From contig NZ_CP011032.1 of assembly GCF_002310815.1 (NCBI RefSeq), forward strand, positions 3,326,001 through 3,390,000: 64,000 bases of DNA. Direction: 5' to 3'. The stretch's first letter is position 1, and every line of letters starts with the position of its first letter. Positions 10,906 to 20,565 of this stretch are shown piece by piece. Position numbers and translations under genes: made by a program. This DNA comes from Pseudoalteromonas tunicata (GTDB taxonomy: Bacteria > Pseudomonadota > Gammaproteobacteria > Enterobacterales > Alteromonadaceae). Under the pieces are notes generated by a model. That model searched no databases. It saw nothing but the letters and a program-made list of their open reading frames with translations, and had not been told where the DNA came from.

Positions 10906-11820
10906 TTATTCTTCAGTTTTACATTTTTTGACAAAAAATGGCCCTACTTTATCGCAAAACAACCTAAAGTCTCGAATGCGCCCCGTTGTTTTGCGCCACA
11001 GCAAACCAATATCTCGATATGCATCTTCTTGCGCAGCAATCACTCGCATTGGTTTGTGATTTAATATTCCAGCATTAATGGCCAATTGAGGTAAAAAAGT
11101 AACTCCTAATTTATTTTCAACCATAGTCAGTAGTGTATGCAAACTAGCCGCTTCAAATGGGTTGATACATTGCTCTTGCGTTAAATTACAAGCACTTAAA
11201 GCATGATCAGATAAACAATGTTCACGTTCTAGTAAAAACACACTCGATTTAGGAAGCAAATTAAAGTCATGAACATCTTGCCCAACATCATATTCTTGGT
11301 GCATTACTAAGCTAAATCTATCATGTGCTAGTACTTGGGTGTGAAACTTATCCGTATTAAAAGGCAGCGCTAAAATCGCTAAATCAACTTCACCTTTCTC
11401 TAATTTATTGAGCAAACGATCGCTGGTATCTTCGATTAGGATCAGTTCCAAATCAGGAAACTGCTCTTGACAAAAACAATACAAATCTGCCGCTATAAAA
11501 CTGGCAATTGTTGGGATCAACCCTAAGGTCAAAGTGCCATTAAGAGGAGTTAAAAAGCTCTGAGTCAGCTCTTTTAAGCTCATAGTATCATCGATAATTT
11601 TACGTGTTTTCTCAACCACTTCTTCGCCGATAGCTGTAAACATAAAACTGCGGTTTTCTCGTTCAATAAGCTGACAGCCTAATGTTTCTTCAAGCGTCTG
11701 AATAGCACTGCTTAATGTCGATTGACCAATAAAGCACGCTTGGGCTGCGCGACCAAAATGTTGATGTTGATGTACGGCAAGTAAATATTGAAGCTGTTTG
11801 ATACTCGGAAGATGATTCAT
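10906..11820 (-). CDS. oxyR: Hydrogen peroxide-sensing LysR-type regulator OxyR
   Basis: The 304-residue protein has an N-terminal winged helix-turn-helix (about 5-65, HFGRAAQACFIGQSTLSSAI) and a LysR effector domain. The redox pair of OxyR is present: C202 in LLEREHCLSDHAL and C211, nine residues apart, as for C199 and C208 of E. coli OxyR. The later segment GVTFLPQLAI also fits OxyR. It should form a disulfide with peroxide and activate peroxide-defence genes. None of these (katG, ahpC, dps) lies in the window, so its targets are elsewhere. Confidence 0.92.
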   Translation of the reverse strand: MNHLPSIKQLQYLLAVHQHQHFGRAAQACFIGQSTLSSAIQTLEETLGCQLIERENRSFMFTAIGEEVVEKTRKIIDDTMSLKELTQSFLTPLNGTLTLGLIPTIASFIAADLYCFCQEQFPDLELILIEDTSDRLLNKLEKGEVDLAILALPFNTDKFHTQVLAHDRFSLVMHQEYDVGQDVHDFNLLPKSSVFLLEREHCLSDHALSACNLTQEQCINPFEAASLHTLLTMVENKLGVTFLPQLAINAGILNHKPMRVIAAQEDAYRDIGLLWRKTTGRIRDFRLFCDKVGPFFVKKCKTEE

Positions 11821-11904
11821 CGTTTAATTTGATAACAAAATAAATATTGAACGATAAAAACAAATGTGAGGATAAAAAGCAAGGACTAAACGTCGGGAGA
11901 TAAA

Positions 11905-11939
11905 AAAAGACCCCACTACTTAGAATAATGAGGTCTTTT
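11905..11939 (-). terminator. Intrinsic terminator of the DUF47-PiT unit
   Basis: Arms AAAAGACC (11905-11912) and GGTCTTTT (11932-11939) extend inward with partial pairing. Read on the minus strand, the stem is followed by a run of T. It lies 24 bases beyond the PiT stop. Confidence 0.82.
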
Positions 11940-11963
11940 CAAGCTAAAAGTCTGTTGTGTTAA

Positions 11964-13232
11964 TTAAACGCCAAAAATAGCGGTTAAAACATAATAAATA
12001 ACAATAGCTAATACTGCGCCAATTGGCAAGGTTACAACCCAAGAGATTACAATATTACGTACAACACCCATGTTCAGTGCCGCAATGCCGCGAGCCATAC
12101 CAACACCAAGAACCGCACCAACTAAGGTTTGTGTTGTTGAAATTGGCAAGCCAGTACCTGAAGCTATAACTACCGTTGAAGCAGCAGCTAATTCAGCTGC
12201 AAAGCCACGGCTTGGTGTTAAGTGAGTTATACCTTCACCTATGGTTTTAATTACTTTTTTACCTAAAATAGCTAAACCAGCAACAATACCTAAACCACCT
12301 AGAGGTAAAATCCACCATACCAACTCAGCTTTTTTAACAATTTCACCATCATGCTGAACAATACTAACAACAGCAGCTAAAGGTCCGATTGCGTTAGCAA
12401 CGTCATTTGAACCATGAGCAAACGCCATACAACATGCAGTTAATACCATTAGCACTGCAAATACGCGCTCTACGTTAGTAAATTGCATTTTACGGTCAGC
12501 TTGCGGATCCATTTTCATTCGAGCAATAACAACAGCACCAATTACACCAACAACAATCGCTATAGCAATTGATAGTAAGTAACCTTCTGTTGCACCAAGA
12601 TGAATACCTACATGCTTTAAGCCTTTTTTGATTGTCACGAGTGACATTACAAAACCAGCTAATCCCATGTAAAATGGAACATAACGCTTAGCATTTTTAA
12701 GGGGTTCGTCAGTATCAAAAATAAGCTTTTGAGCACTCATAAAGATAAGATATGCAATAAAGCCCGATATAGCAGGTGTAATAATCCAGCTACCAACAAT
12801 GCCCATCACCTTATCCCACTGAACCGCTTCAGAACCCACCGCAACTAAAGCGAAACCAATGATAGCACCGATAATTGAGTGAGTTGTAGATACAGGCCAA
12901 CCAAGTGCCGAAGCGACTAATAACCAAGTACCTGCGGCAAGTAGCGCCGAAATCATCCCTAGAATTAATAGCTCAGGGATATCTATAAATGCGGCTGAAT
13001 CGATAATGCCGTTTCGAATAGTAGAAGTAACTTGACCACCGGCTAAATATGCGCCAGCAAATTCAAACACCATAGCAATTAAAATTGCTTGTTTAATAGT
13101 TAATGCTTTAGAGCCTACCGATGTTCCCATCGCATTGGCAACGTCATTTGCGCCAATACCATAAGCCATTATAAAGCCAACAACTGCGGCAATAATAATT
13201 AAAGTAGTGCCATAGGATGCAATGATATCCAT
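11964..13232 (-). CDS. pit: PiT-family inorganic phosphate transporter
   Basis: The 422-residue membrane protein has about ten helices and the two family repeats, GANDVANAMGTSVG near the N-terminus and AHGSNDVANAIGP in the second half. These form the pseudo-twofold transport core. PiT carriers take up metal-phosphate by proton or sodium symport with lower affinity than Pst. The ATG is preceded by AAGGTTATTCA, and the gene lies 38 bases after the DUF47 gene, an arrangement widespread in bacteria. The choice between the PitA and sodium-phosphate branches cannot be made by eye. Confidence 0.95.
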   Translation of the reverse strand: MDIIASYGTTLIIIAAVVGFIMAYGIGANDVANAMGTSVGSKALTIKQAILIAMVFEFAGAYLAGGQVTSTIRNGIIDSAAFIDIPELLILGMISALLAAGTWLLVASALGWPVSTTHSIIGAIIGFALVAVGSEAVQWDKVMGIVGSWIITPAISGFIAYLIFMSAQKLIFDTDEPLKNAKRYVPFYMGLAGFVMSLVTIKKGLKHVGIHLGATEGYLLSIAIAIVVGVIGAVVIARMKMDPQADRKMQFTNVERVFAVLMVLTACCMAFAHGSNDVANAIGPLAAVVSIVQHDGEIVKKAELVWWILPLGGLGIVAGLAILGKKVIKTIGEGITHLTPSRGFAAELAAASTVVIASGTGLPISTTQTLVGAVLGVGMARGIAALNMGVVRNIVISWVVTLPIGAVLAIVIYYVLTAIFGV

Positions 13233-13270
13233 TGAATAACCTTTTTGCTTTTAAATTTTAACGAGTTGGA

Positions 13271-13948
13271 TTAACGCGCTAACATAAGTTCTAAACGAGA
13301 ACCCACACGCTCTGCAATGTCAGCTAACTCACCGACCCACTCAATGATTTTGTATAAGAACATCACATCGATTGGATTTAAATCAGCTTCAATTTGACGA
13401 AGTTTACGGCGCAACGAAATTTGCATATCGTCCGTATCTTGTTCTATTGCATCTAACTCAACTAACATTTTCTCAACTAGAGTCACTTCACGACCGCGGA
13501 ATCCGGTTTCTAGCAGCTCGTCTAATTCGTTAATTGCTTTAGAAGCTTGATGGGTTGCGTCAACACAACGTCTTAGATATGCAATAAAATCCGTTTGAAT
13601 TTCTTTAGGGATATCCATCTCACGACCAACAACACGGCCTGCGATATCTTTAGCTTTGTTGGCTATTTTATCTTGCTGTGTTACCAATTCTAATAAATCA
13701 GTTCTGGCAACTGGTAAAAATAAACCATGAGGTAACTGCAAACGAATATTTCGCTTCATCACATCGGCTTCACGCTCTAATGTTCTGATTTGAATACGAA
13801 CTTCTTCGGCTTGAGTCCACTCTTTGTTAAAAACATGCTCAAAGAAATTAATCAATACCTCACTGGCTTGATAAACTTTTTGAATATGCTCTTCTATAGG
13901 CTGAATAGGTGATTTTGCAAATACACCTAAAAAAGCATTACTAGGCAT
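13271..13948 (-). CDS. DUF47 (TIGR00153) PhoU-like protein
   Basis: The 225-residue all-helical protein starts with the family segment MPSNAFLGVFAKSPIQPIEEHI and contains TLEREADVMKRNIRLQLPHGLFLPV. DUF47 proteins share the PhoU fold and are usually encoded directly before a PiT transporter, as here, where they are thought to regulate it. An AGGGTAAGTT ribosome site precedes the ATG. The gene is separated from phoU by 166 bases containing a hairpin, so DUF47-pit is probably its own transcription unit rather than the tail of the pst operon. Confidence 0.93.
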   Translation of the reverse strand: MPSNAFLGVFAKSPIQPIEEHIQKVYQASEVLINFFEHVFNKEWTQAEEVRIQIRTLEREADVMKRNIRLQLPHGLFLPVARTDLLELVTQQDKIANKAKDIAGRVVGREMDIPKEIQTDFIAYLRRCVDATHQASKAINELDELLETGFRGREVTLVEKMLVELDAIEQDTDDMQISLRRKLRQIEADLNPIDVMFLYKIIEWVGELADIAERVGSRLELMLAR

Positions 13949-14032
13949 AACTTACCCTTTAGTTACTAGTAGTTTCGCAACCACGAATTTTACAGTATAA
14001 ATGCTGATTGTGAACGACTTTTCTTACTGTAA

Positions 14033-14058
14033 AACCACAATAAAACTTTATTGTGGTT
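14033..14058 (-). terminator. Hairpin between phoU and the DUF47 gene, probable terminator
   Basis: Perfect 12-base arms (14033-14044 and 14047-14058) pair across a very short centre. On the minus strand they are followed by TTTTAC. This would end the pst-phoU transcript 57 bases past phoU. The T run is short, so partial read-through into DUF47-pit is possible. Confidence 0.58.
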
Positions 14059-14114
14059 CCCCTAATTCATCACAGATACCATATTAAAGTACTAATCTGT
14101 TATTTTTTATAGAG

Positions 14115-14822
14115 TTAACTAAGTAAATCTTTTTCAATGTCTTCTTGTGAGACGTGACGAATATCTTTACCTTTTACAAAGTAAATCACGTATTCAGAGA
14201 TGTTTTGACAGCGATCACCAATACGCTCAAGGGAACGTACTGACCAAATCAAATTCATTATTTTTGGAATTGAACGAGGATCTTCCATCATGTACGTCAT
14301 TATTTGACGAGTAATGGCTTCGTATTCGCGGTCAACCTTGGCATCTTCTTTATGAACTGCAAAGGCACTGTTTACATCCATACGCGCAAACGCATCAAGT
14401 ACATCGTGCAGCATTTTCGATACATGGCGGCCCATATTATCAATGTTTACTAATAAATCTTGCTGATCATTACTAAATGAATCTAAAGCCACTTTAGCAA
14501 TACGACGCGCTTCATCGCCAATGCGCTCTAAATCAGCAATCGTTTTGGCAATTGCTACCACTAAGCGTAAGTCACTGGCTGCAGGTTGGCGTTTTGCAAT
14601 AATGCGAGTGCACTCCTCGTCAATGCTGACTTCCATCGCATTAACTTTAATGTCACCTTCTTGCACTTTACGGGCTAAATCTGCATCGCTATTTAATACA
14701 GCATCAAGGGCTGAGTTTAATTGCTGTTCAACCAAACCACCCATACTTAATACATGATTTCGAACATTTTCAAGTTCTTGATTAAAGTTACCTGAAATAT
14801 GTTTATTAATATTATGTTCCAT
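14115..14822 (-). CDS. phoU: Phosphate signalling protein PhoU
   Basis: The 235-residue protein consists of two three-helix PhoU repeats. The family metal-binding acidic motifs are visible in each half, including [15 protein letters not shown] in the first and [17 protein letters not shown] in the second. PhoU links the state of the PstSCAB transporter to the PhoR kinase and restrains phosphate uptake. It is the last gene of pstC-pstA-pstB-phoU, separated from pstB by 107 bases that hold a hairpin. phoB and phoR are not adjacent, unlike in some relatives. Confidence 0.96.
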   Translation of the reverse strand: MEHNINKHISGNFNQELENVRNHVLSMGGLVEQQLNSALDAVLNSDADLARKVQEGDIKVNAMEVSIDEECTRIIAKRQPAASDLRLVVAIAKTIADLERIGDEARRIAKVALDSFSNDQQDLLVNIDNMGRHVSKMLHDVLDAFARMDVNSAFAVHKEDAKVDREYEAITRQIMTYMMEDPRSIPKIMNLIWSVRSLERIGDRCQNISEYVIYFVKGKDIRHVSQEDIEKDLLS

Positions 14823-14878
14823 TCACAACTCTCATTAAAATTGTCGATTTACCATCACATCAATTATGCTATTCATTG

Positions 14879-14916
14879 CGCTACACCTTAAAGCCATTGT
14901 CTTTCATAGTGTAGCG
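14879..14916 (-). other. Intercistronic hairpin between pstB and phoU
   Basis: An 8-base stem (14879-14886 with 14909-14916) encloses a second small stem (AAAG/CTTT). No T run follows, so it is more likely an RNA processing or differential-stability element than a terminator. Seen directly; the function is inference. Confidence 0.4.
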
Positions 14917-14929
14917 TTTAGGGCTTATT

Positions 14930-15757
14930 TTAGCCGTAGCGACCGGTAATATAATCTTCGGTTTTCTTCTTTTTAGGTGTGGTAAACAGCGTATTCGTAT
15001 CTGAGTATTCGATTAACTCACCCATGTACATAAATGCGGTTTGATCGGATACTCGCGCAGCTTGTTGCATGTTATGGGTAACAATTACAACAGTATATTT
15101 ATCTTTCAAATCATTGATTAATTCTTCAATAACCAAGGTTGAAATTGGGTCAAGTGCAGAGGTCGGCTCATCAAGTAACAACACTTCCGGTTCAATCGCA
15201 ATTGAACGTGCAATTACTAAACGTTGCTGCTGACCACCCGATAAACCAAAGGCACTGTCATGTAAGCGGTCTTTCACTTCATCCCAAATGGCAGCGCCAC
15301 GTAATGACTTTTCAACCACTTCATCCAATTGACGCTTTTCTTTAATACCTTGCAAACGTAAACCATAAACCACATTTTCATAAATTGATTTAGGAAATGG
15401 ATTTGGACGCTGAAATACCATGCCGACATTACGACGAAGTGCTGCTACATCGACACGTTTATCGTAAATGTTTTCACCATGAAGCAGAATTTCACCTTCA
15501 ATTCGGCAATTATCAACTAAATCATTCATTCGATTGATGCAGCGTAATAAGGTTGATTTACCACAACCTGATGGACCGATAAATGCGGTTACTTGTCCTT
15601 TTGGGATCATCATAGACACTTTATTAAGTGCTTGTTTATCACCATAAAAAAGATCTAAATTTTTAATCTGTAATGCCATTTGCTCAGGAGTCAGGTTTTC
15701 TAAATCTAACTTTAAGCTAGAGGCCGACTGAGTAACATGTGGTGCAACTGTAATCAT
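14930..15757 (-). CDS. pstB: Phosphate ABC transporter ATPase PstB
   Basis: The 275-residue ATPase has Walker A (GPSGCGKST), the ABC signature (LSGGQQQRL), Walker B ([13 protein letters not shown]) and the switch histidine (VIVTHNM). It powers phosphate uptake through PstC and PstA and takes part in sensing phosphate for PhoR. It carries about 20 more N-terminal residues than E. coli PstB (257), as is common in marine gammaproteobacteria. The start lies 32 bases after the pstA stop, so it belongs to the same operon. Confidence 0.97.
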   Translation of the reverse strand: MITVAPHVTQSASSLKLDLENLTPEQMALQIKNLDLFYGDKQALNKVSMMIPKGQVTAFIGPSGCGKSTLLRCINRMNDLVDNCRIEGEILLHGENIYDKRVDVAALRRNVGMVFQRPNPFPKSIYENVVYGLRLQGIKEKRQLDEVVEKSLRGAAIWDEVKDRLHDSAFGLSGGQQQRLVIARSIAIEPEVLLLDEPTSALDPISTLVIEELINDLKDKYTVVIVTHNMQQAARVSDQTAFMYMGELIEYSDTNTLFTTPKKKKTEDYITGRYG

Positions 15758-15789
15758 TATTTAATACCTGTTTAAAATTTGATACTAGC

Positions 15790-17436
15790 TTAGTGCTCAA
15801 GCGCTCTAAACTTTTCGCGTAAATGGTTACGAATACCGATAGCCGTTATATTCAATGCGATAATGACCGAAACGAGTAAAAATGCAGTCGCATATACTAA
15901 CGGACGCGCGGCTTCAACATTTGGGCTTTGAAAACCTACATCATAAATGTGGAACCCTAAGTGCATAAATTTACGGTCGACGTGAATAAATGGGAAATTC
16001 ATATCAACGGGTAACGTTGGCGCCATTTTTACCACACCAACTAACATTAACGGTGCAACTTCGCCTGCCGCTCGCGCTACCGCTAAAATTAAACCAGTCA
16101 TAATTGCTGGGCTTGCCATAGGAACAATGATACGCCACAAGGTTTCAGCTTGTGTAGCACCTAAAGCGAGCGATCCATGACGTACCGCACTTGGAATACG
16201 TGATAAGCCTTCTTCAGTCGATACGATTACCACTGGCAATGTTAGAATAGCTAAGGTTAAAGCTGACCAAATCACCCCAGGTGTACCAAATGTTGGTCCT
16301 GGTAGCGCTTCAGGATAAAACAACTGATCAATGCTGCCACCGAGCATATAAACAAAAAAGCCCAAACCGAATACGCCGTATACAATCGACGGTACGCCTG
16401 CGAGATTTATCACAGCAATACGGATCATTTTAGTAATCGCATTTTTAGCCGCATATTCGTGCAAATAAATCGCAGCAACCACACCAAATGGCGTAACAAT
16501 AACAGCCATTAACATCACCATAAATACAGTACCGAAAATAGCAGGAAATACACCGCCTTCAGTATTGGCTTCACGCGGATCATCGGAGACAAATTTACCC
16601 AGTTGCACAAAATAATGCCCAAGCTTGGCAAACCACCCCATATCGTTTGGAAAAGTTACATCAAGTACTTGATAAAGCGGTAAAGTAACAAGCTCATCAC
16701 GCATATCACGCACAATCACTTGGTCACGATTCGCCTGCGCACGTAAAGCAAACAACTGCTTTTCGAGCTCTGCATACTCTTGCCCTAAACGCTCACGCTC
16801 TGCTTTGAATTCTGCTATGCGCTCTGGCGTTAATTCATTTTTAAGCTCTAACGACCGCTCTTTTAGACGCATACGTTCAAGCTCATAATTAATGTGACCA
16901 ATATCGCCATTTTGTAGATCAAGGGCTTCATCGTTTAATGCAACAGCACGTTCAACAAGCTCTTCAAGCTTTTCATTTACGTTAGTGGTAATAACTTGGC
17001 CTTGCTCAACCACACTTTCGACATAACCGTAAAAATTACCATTTTTACTGCGTTCAAACATCCCCAGGCCAGCAGGGGTTGTTTGTTTCATAATGTCACT
17101 GCTTAATAACCAGCGAAAATCTAAATCTACATATTCACGGTTACCTGTTTTAATTAAAACACGCTCGATTGTTTCTTCTGTATGACCTTTTAAATCAATA
17201 CCGGCTTCAATTAAGCGTGAGGTTGGTACTTGCTCACGGTCATAAATCTCACCGATAACTTTGCTAGTGCCTGCAACTGATTCTAATTCAAACTGGTACA
17301 CGGGTGATGGCCAAAAGAAGCTTAAACCACGCCATGCAATTAAAAATAGCAATCCCAATACCGAGATTAAACTGATGCTGACTGCACCACCTGTCATCCA
17401 GATCCACGGAGAACCTGACTTAAACCATAACTTCAT
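15790..17436 (-). CDS. pstA: Phosphate ABC transporter permease PstA, large form
   Basis: The 548-residue protein is nearly twice the size of E. coli PstA (296). After helix 1 (about 13-36) it has a long periplasmic insertion (about 38-255) with a charged coiled coil (ERMRLKERSLELKNEL region), then the canonical permease half with the EAA-type loop GSLALGATQAETLWRIIVP. I chose the ATG at 17436: the perfect AGGAGG site stands seven bases before it but only one base before the ATG at 17442. It forms the membrane channel with PstC. Large PstA/PstC subunits are known in Alteromonadales and Vibrionaceae; the role of the insertion is not established. Confidence 0.94.
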   Translation of the reverse strand: MKLWFKSGSPWIWMTGGAVSISLISVLGLLFLIAWRGLSFFWPSPVYQFELESVAGTSKVIGEIYDREQVPTSRLIEAGIDLKGHTEETIERVLIKTGNREYVDLDFRWLLSSDIMKQTTPAGLGMFERSKNGNFYGYVESVVEQGQVITTNVNEKLEELVERAVALNDEALDLQNGDIGHINYELERMRLKERSLELKNELTPERIAEFKAERERLGQEYAELEKQLFALRAQANRDQVIVRDMRDELVTLPLYQVLDVTFPNDMGWFAKLGHYFVQLGKFVSDDPREANTEGGVFPAIFGTVFMVMLMAVIVTPFGVVAAIYLHEYAAKNAITKMIRIAVINLAGVPSIVYGVFGLGFFVYMLGGSIDQLFYPEALPGPTFGTPGVIWSALTLAILTLPVVIVSTEEGLSRIPSAVRHGSLALGATQAETLWRIIVPMASPAIMTGLILAVARAAGEVAPLMLVGVVKMAPTLPVDMNFPFIHVDRKFMHLGFHIYDVGFQSPNVEAARPLVYATAFLLVSVIIALNITAIGIRNHLREKFRALEH

Positions 17437-17450
17437 TGTCATGCCTCCTA

Positions 17451-19685
17451 TTACAGTGAACTATATTTTTCACGCAATTGCTGACGAACAAACTCTGCAA
17501 TTGTGTTGAAAACAAAAGTGAAAATAAACAATACGAATGCTGCTAAGAACAAGATACGGTAGTGAGTACTACCCACTTCTGATTCTGGCATTTCAACTGC
17601 AATGTTTGCCGCTAAAGTACGCATCCCTTGGAAAATACTCCAATCCATAATTGGGGTATTACCAGTCGCCATCAGTACTATCATGGTCTCACCTACGGCA
17701 CGACCTAATCCCATCATGATTGCAGAAAAAATACCTGGGCTTGCAGTCAACAAAACAACACGGACTAAAGTTTGCCATTGCGTTGCACCTAGTGCTAACG
17801 AACCATTTGATAAGTGTTTAGGTACACTAAACACCGCATCTTCAGCGATAGAGAAAATGGTTGGAATAACCGCAAAACCCATAGCTACACCAACAACCAA
17901 GGAGTTACGTTGGTCGAACGTTAAGCCTAATTCGTTAGTTAAAAACTTACGGACATTACCGCCAAATAACCAAAGCTCAATCGAAGGGCTCACAGCAAAT
18001 GAGGCAAAACCAACCAGTAGAACCACCGGAATAAGTAAAATCGAATGTGAGCCTTCAGGCACAAAATGGCGCACTTTTTCAGGTAGCTTGGTCCAGCCAT
18101 AGGCGGTCAATAGCATACTCAATGGCAATGCAACTAATAACACGATTACAGCTGGTAAATGCTCTTCAAAAATAGGCGCTAACCAAAGACCGGCTAAAAA
18201 GCCCAAAATTACTGTTGGTAATGCTTCCATAATCTCAACGGTCGGTTTTACTACTTTACGTAATGCAGGTGACATGAAATAGGCGGTATAAATGGCCGCA
18301 GAAAGCGCAATTGGGACAGCAAATAGCATCGCATAAAATGCTGCTTTTAAAGTACCAAATGAAATCGGTACTAACGAGAATTTAGATTCAAAGTCATCAC
18401 TTGCTGATGTTGATTGCCAAATATAACCTGGCTCAGGATATCCTTCGTACCATACTTCTTGCCATAACGAAGACCAAGTTACTTCTGGATGCTCATTCGT
18501 TATTTCAATCACACTTACCGTTTTTCCTGCCACTAAAATTGCCGCATTTGAGCGTGGTGACATTGCATAGTGGCTAATTTTTTCGCTGGCGACATTACCC
18601 TGCCATAAAGTTGCTTGGCTTGTGGTGTAATAAATCCCTAAGTCACCCGTTTTATTTACAGTAAAGAAACTACGACGATAATATTCAGGGTAAATACCTA
18701 CAATATTTTTATCATTAGTCATAAAAGAGCGAATTTTCTTAAATTCACGTCCTTCGTCGGTATTGACCTCAAACCACTGTGATACCTCGCCGTTATCGCT
18801 AGCAAGCATTAATGAATTTGCACCTGCAAGTAGGCTTGATGTGACTAAGTTTGCGTTTTCAGCATTCGCAGCCAGTACTTGAATAAGTTCGATATCATCA
18901 GAATCACGAGTATCAAAAATATACATTTGATTGGCAGAGCGAACAAACGCACGCGAGTTGTCGGGTGATAACAATAATTCATCAATGCGACCATCCACCT
19001 CAAGTTCGTTATAAACTGGCGTCCATTCTAATTCACCGGTAGCAAAGTTTTCTTCAGCTAAAAAGCGCGTAAAAACCACACGACGATCAGCTGTTAACGC
19101 AAGCACTGCTATACTTTCATCTGTGCGACTAAAGGCAAATGATTTTAACGCTTGCTCTTTTTCATCAACTTGAAAATACGCTTCACCCAATGGGTAGCTA
19201 ATTTCTGGAGTGATAACACGTTTATTGCCTGGAAAAGTAACACCAAAAGCTGGCTTTAAAATAGCAACTTGACCATCGGCAAAACCATATGCATACAAAC
19301 CTAAATGAGGAGCCGATTTAGCAAAGCTAATTGGCGTTTTATTAGCATCAACAGGTAGGCTGCTCAACTTTGCGCCCAGCTCATTTCCTTTTACTTGGTA
19401 AAATGAAACTTCGCCAGAGGCCATTAATACATAAGCAATTTCGGTCTGCTCTTCCATTCCAAGAGCTGACACTTTACCTTGTTCATTTAAAGTAAATTCG
19501 CCACGCTTATGCACTTCAGCAGATTCAAAAATAGGCTGTACAACATAAAGTAAGTAAAAAAAGATCATCAATAAAGCAATCAATACCATGACACCACCAG
19601 CTGAGATGCTGAAATGGGCAAGCTTGTCCTTTATCAGACGGCTTCGATCCGTATGAAAACTGGATTTAGGCGGATTTGAAGTCAT
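17451..19685 (-). CDS. pstC: Phosphate ABC transporter permease PstC, large form
   Basis: The 744-residue protein has an N-terminal helix (about 20-43), then a periplasmic domain of about 400 residues with beta-propeller-like repeats (for example SPDNSRAFVRSANQMYIFD). A C-terminal permease of about six helices follows, with the loop GSLALGATQWQTLVRVVL. E. coli PstC is only 319 residues. The frame is open upstream, but I start at ATG 19685 because AAAGGATAG lies just before it and a Pho box lies 88 bases upstream. It heads pstC-pstA-pstB-phoU. No pstS is adjacent, so the phosphate-binding protein must be encoded elsewhere. Confidence 0.94.
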   Translation of the reverse strand: MTSNPPKSSFHTDRSRLIKDKLAHFSISAGGVMVLIALLMIFFYLLYVVQPIFESAEVHKRGEFTLNEQGKVSALGMEEQTEIAYVLMASGEVSFYQVKGNELGAKLSSLPVDANKTPISFAKSAPHLGLYAYGFADGQVAILKPAFGVTFPGNKRVITPEISYPLGEAYFQVDEKEQALKSFAFSRTDESIAVLALTADRRVVFTRFLAEENFATGELEWTPVYNELEVDGRIDELLLSPDNSRAFVRSANQMYIFDTRDSDDIELIQVLAANAENANLVTSSLLAGANSLMLASDNGEVSQWFEVNTDEGREFKKIRSFMTNDKNIVGIYPEYYRRSFFTVNKTGDLGIYYTTSQATLWQGNVASEKISHYAMSPRSNAAILVAGKTVSVIEITNEHPEVTWSSLWQEVWYEGYPEPGYIWQSTSASDDFESKFSLVPISFGTLKAAFYAMLFAVPIALSAAIYTAYFMSPALRKVVKPTVEIMEALPTVILGFLAGLWLAPIFEEHLPAVIVLLVALPLSMLLTAYGWTKLPEKVRHFVPEGSHSILLIPVVLLVGFASFAVSPSIELWLFGGNVRKFLTNELGLTFDQRNSLVVGVAMGFAVIPTIFSIAEDAVFSVPKHLSNGSLALGATQWQTLVRVVLLTASPGIFSAIMMGLGRAVGETMIVLMATGNTPIMDWSIFQGMRTLAANIAVEMPESEVGSTHYRILFLAAFVLFIFTFVFNTIAEFVRQQLREKYSSL

Positions 19686-19773
19686 CAAACTATCCTTTAG
19701 CGTTAAAATTGGCTGCATTATATTTCTTAAAGATGACAGTAATGTTACATCAGTTATGAAATATTGCGATTTA

Positions 19774-19791
19774 ATGACATTAAGATGACAG
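19774..19791 (-). promoter_or_regulatory. Pho box (PhoB binding site) upstream of pstC
   Basis: On the minus strand the site reads CTGTCAT-CTTA-ATGTCAT, which fits the PhoB consensus of two CTGTCAT repeats spaced by 4 bases at 13 of 14 repeat positions. A further exact CTGTCAT half-site lies closer to the gene at 19733-19739. This predicts activation of pstCAB-phoU under phosphate limitation. Position and orientation fit a PhoB-type promoter; the exact transcription start is not determined. Confidence 0.85.
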
Positions 19792-19979
19792 TGCGCAGGC
19801 AATCCCAAAATAAGTTAATGCTACGAATAAACAACCTAAGCGCGTTTTTTGTCATAATTTTGAATTATATTTTATGCCTTTTTTTAGTTCCTTTCTGTTG
19901 GACAATGCATCGATTAGTGCTAATACTGTATTTGCTAAATAACAATAATTATCCCATTAATTCTTACAGAGTAAATTTT

Positions 19980-20486
19980 ATGAAGCAGTTAGTATTAACC
20001 TTAATTGGCGAGGACAAACCCGGCCTAGTCGAACAACTCTCAGCCATTATTTTACAACATAACGGCAACTGGCTTGCCAGCAATCTTAGTCATCTATGTG
20101 GTCATTTTGCAGGCATACTTCAGGTTGAAGTACCAGAATCGCACCATCAAGATTTAACAAATGCGCTACATTCGTTTGATCAATTGGAAATTAAAATCGA
20201 AGAAGGATCGCACCAAGCCCCTGATACCACTAATCACTTAAATTTTGTCATCACTGGAAATGATCGTCCAGGAATAGTACAAGAGCTTTCGAGCATTATT
20301 CGCCACAAAGGTGCGAGCATTGTGCACTTTACTTCAAAACAACAAAGTGCACCTAACTGGGGTGTGCCATTATTTAATGCTGTGGCAACAGTTGAATTAC
20401 CAAAAGGTATGGACAAAAACGAAGTGGTATTAGCGCTTGAGTCGCTCACTTCTGATGTCATTGTGGATATTGAAACTGACATTTAA
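19980..20486 (+). CDS. Tandem ACT domain protein, GcvR-like regulator
   Basis: The 168-residue protein has two ACT domains (about 1-75 and 84-165). Both open with the typical pattern: LTLIGEDKPGLVEQLSAII and FVITGNDRPGIVQELSSII. This is the layout of GcvR, which modulates GcvA control of the glycine cleavage genes in E. coli. I use ATG 19980; the frame is open for 72 codons upstream, but that stretch covers the pstC control region and does not look like protein. No gcv gene is nearby, so the name GcvR is a family call rather than a proven role. Confidence 0.82.
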   Translation: MKQLVLTLIGEDKPGLVEQLSAIILQHNGNWLASNLSHLCGHFAGILQVEVPESHHQDLTNALHSFDQLEIKIEEGSHQAPDTTNHLNFVITGNDRPGIVQELSSIIRHKGASIVHFTSKQQSAPNWGVPLFNAVATVELPKGMDKNEVVLALESLTSDVIVDIETDI

Positions 20487-20502
20487 TAACTAGATAGTTT
20501 CA

Positions 20503-20550
20503 TTTAACGCAATAAAAAAGAGTCTTTCGACTCTTTTTTATTGCGTTAAA
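20503..20550. terminator. Long bidirectional intrinsic terminator
   Basis: Perfect 22-base arms (20503-20524 and 20529-20550) with a 4-base loop contain A and T runs that give U tails in both directions. It separates the ACT gene from the convergent panP gene. Confidence 0.9.
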
Positions 20551-20565
20551 ATTAGCCTCAAATAG

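Noticed and set aside
19764..19979. 72-codon upstream extension of the ACT protein frame
   Set aside because: It runs through the pstC Pho box region, and the predicted residues do not resemble a protein domain; ATG 19980 directly starts the ACT fold.
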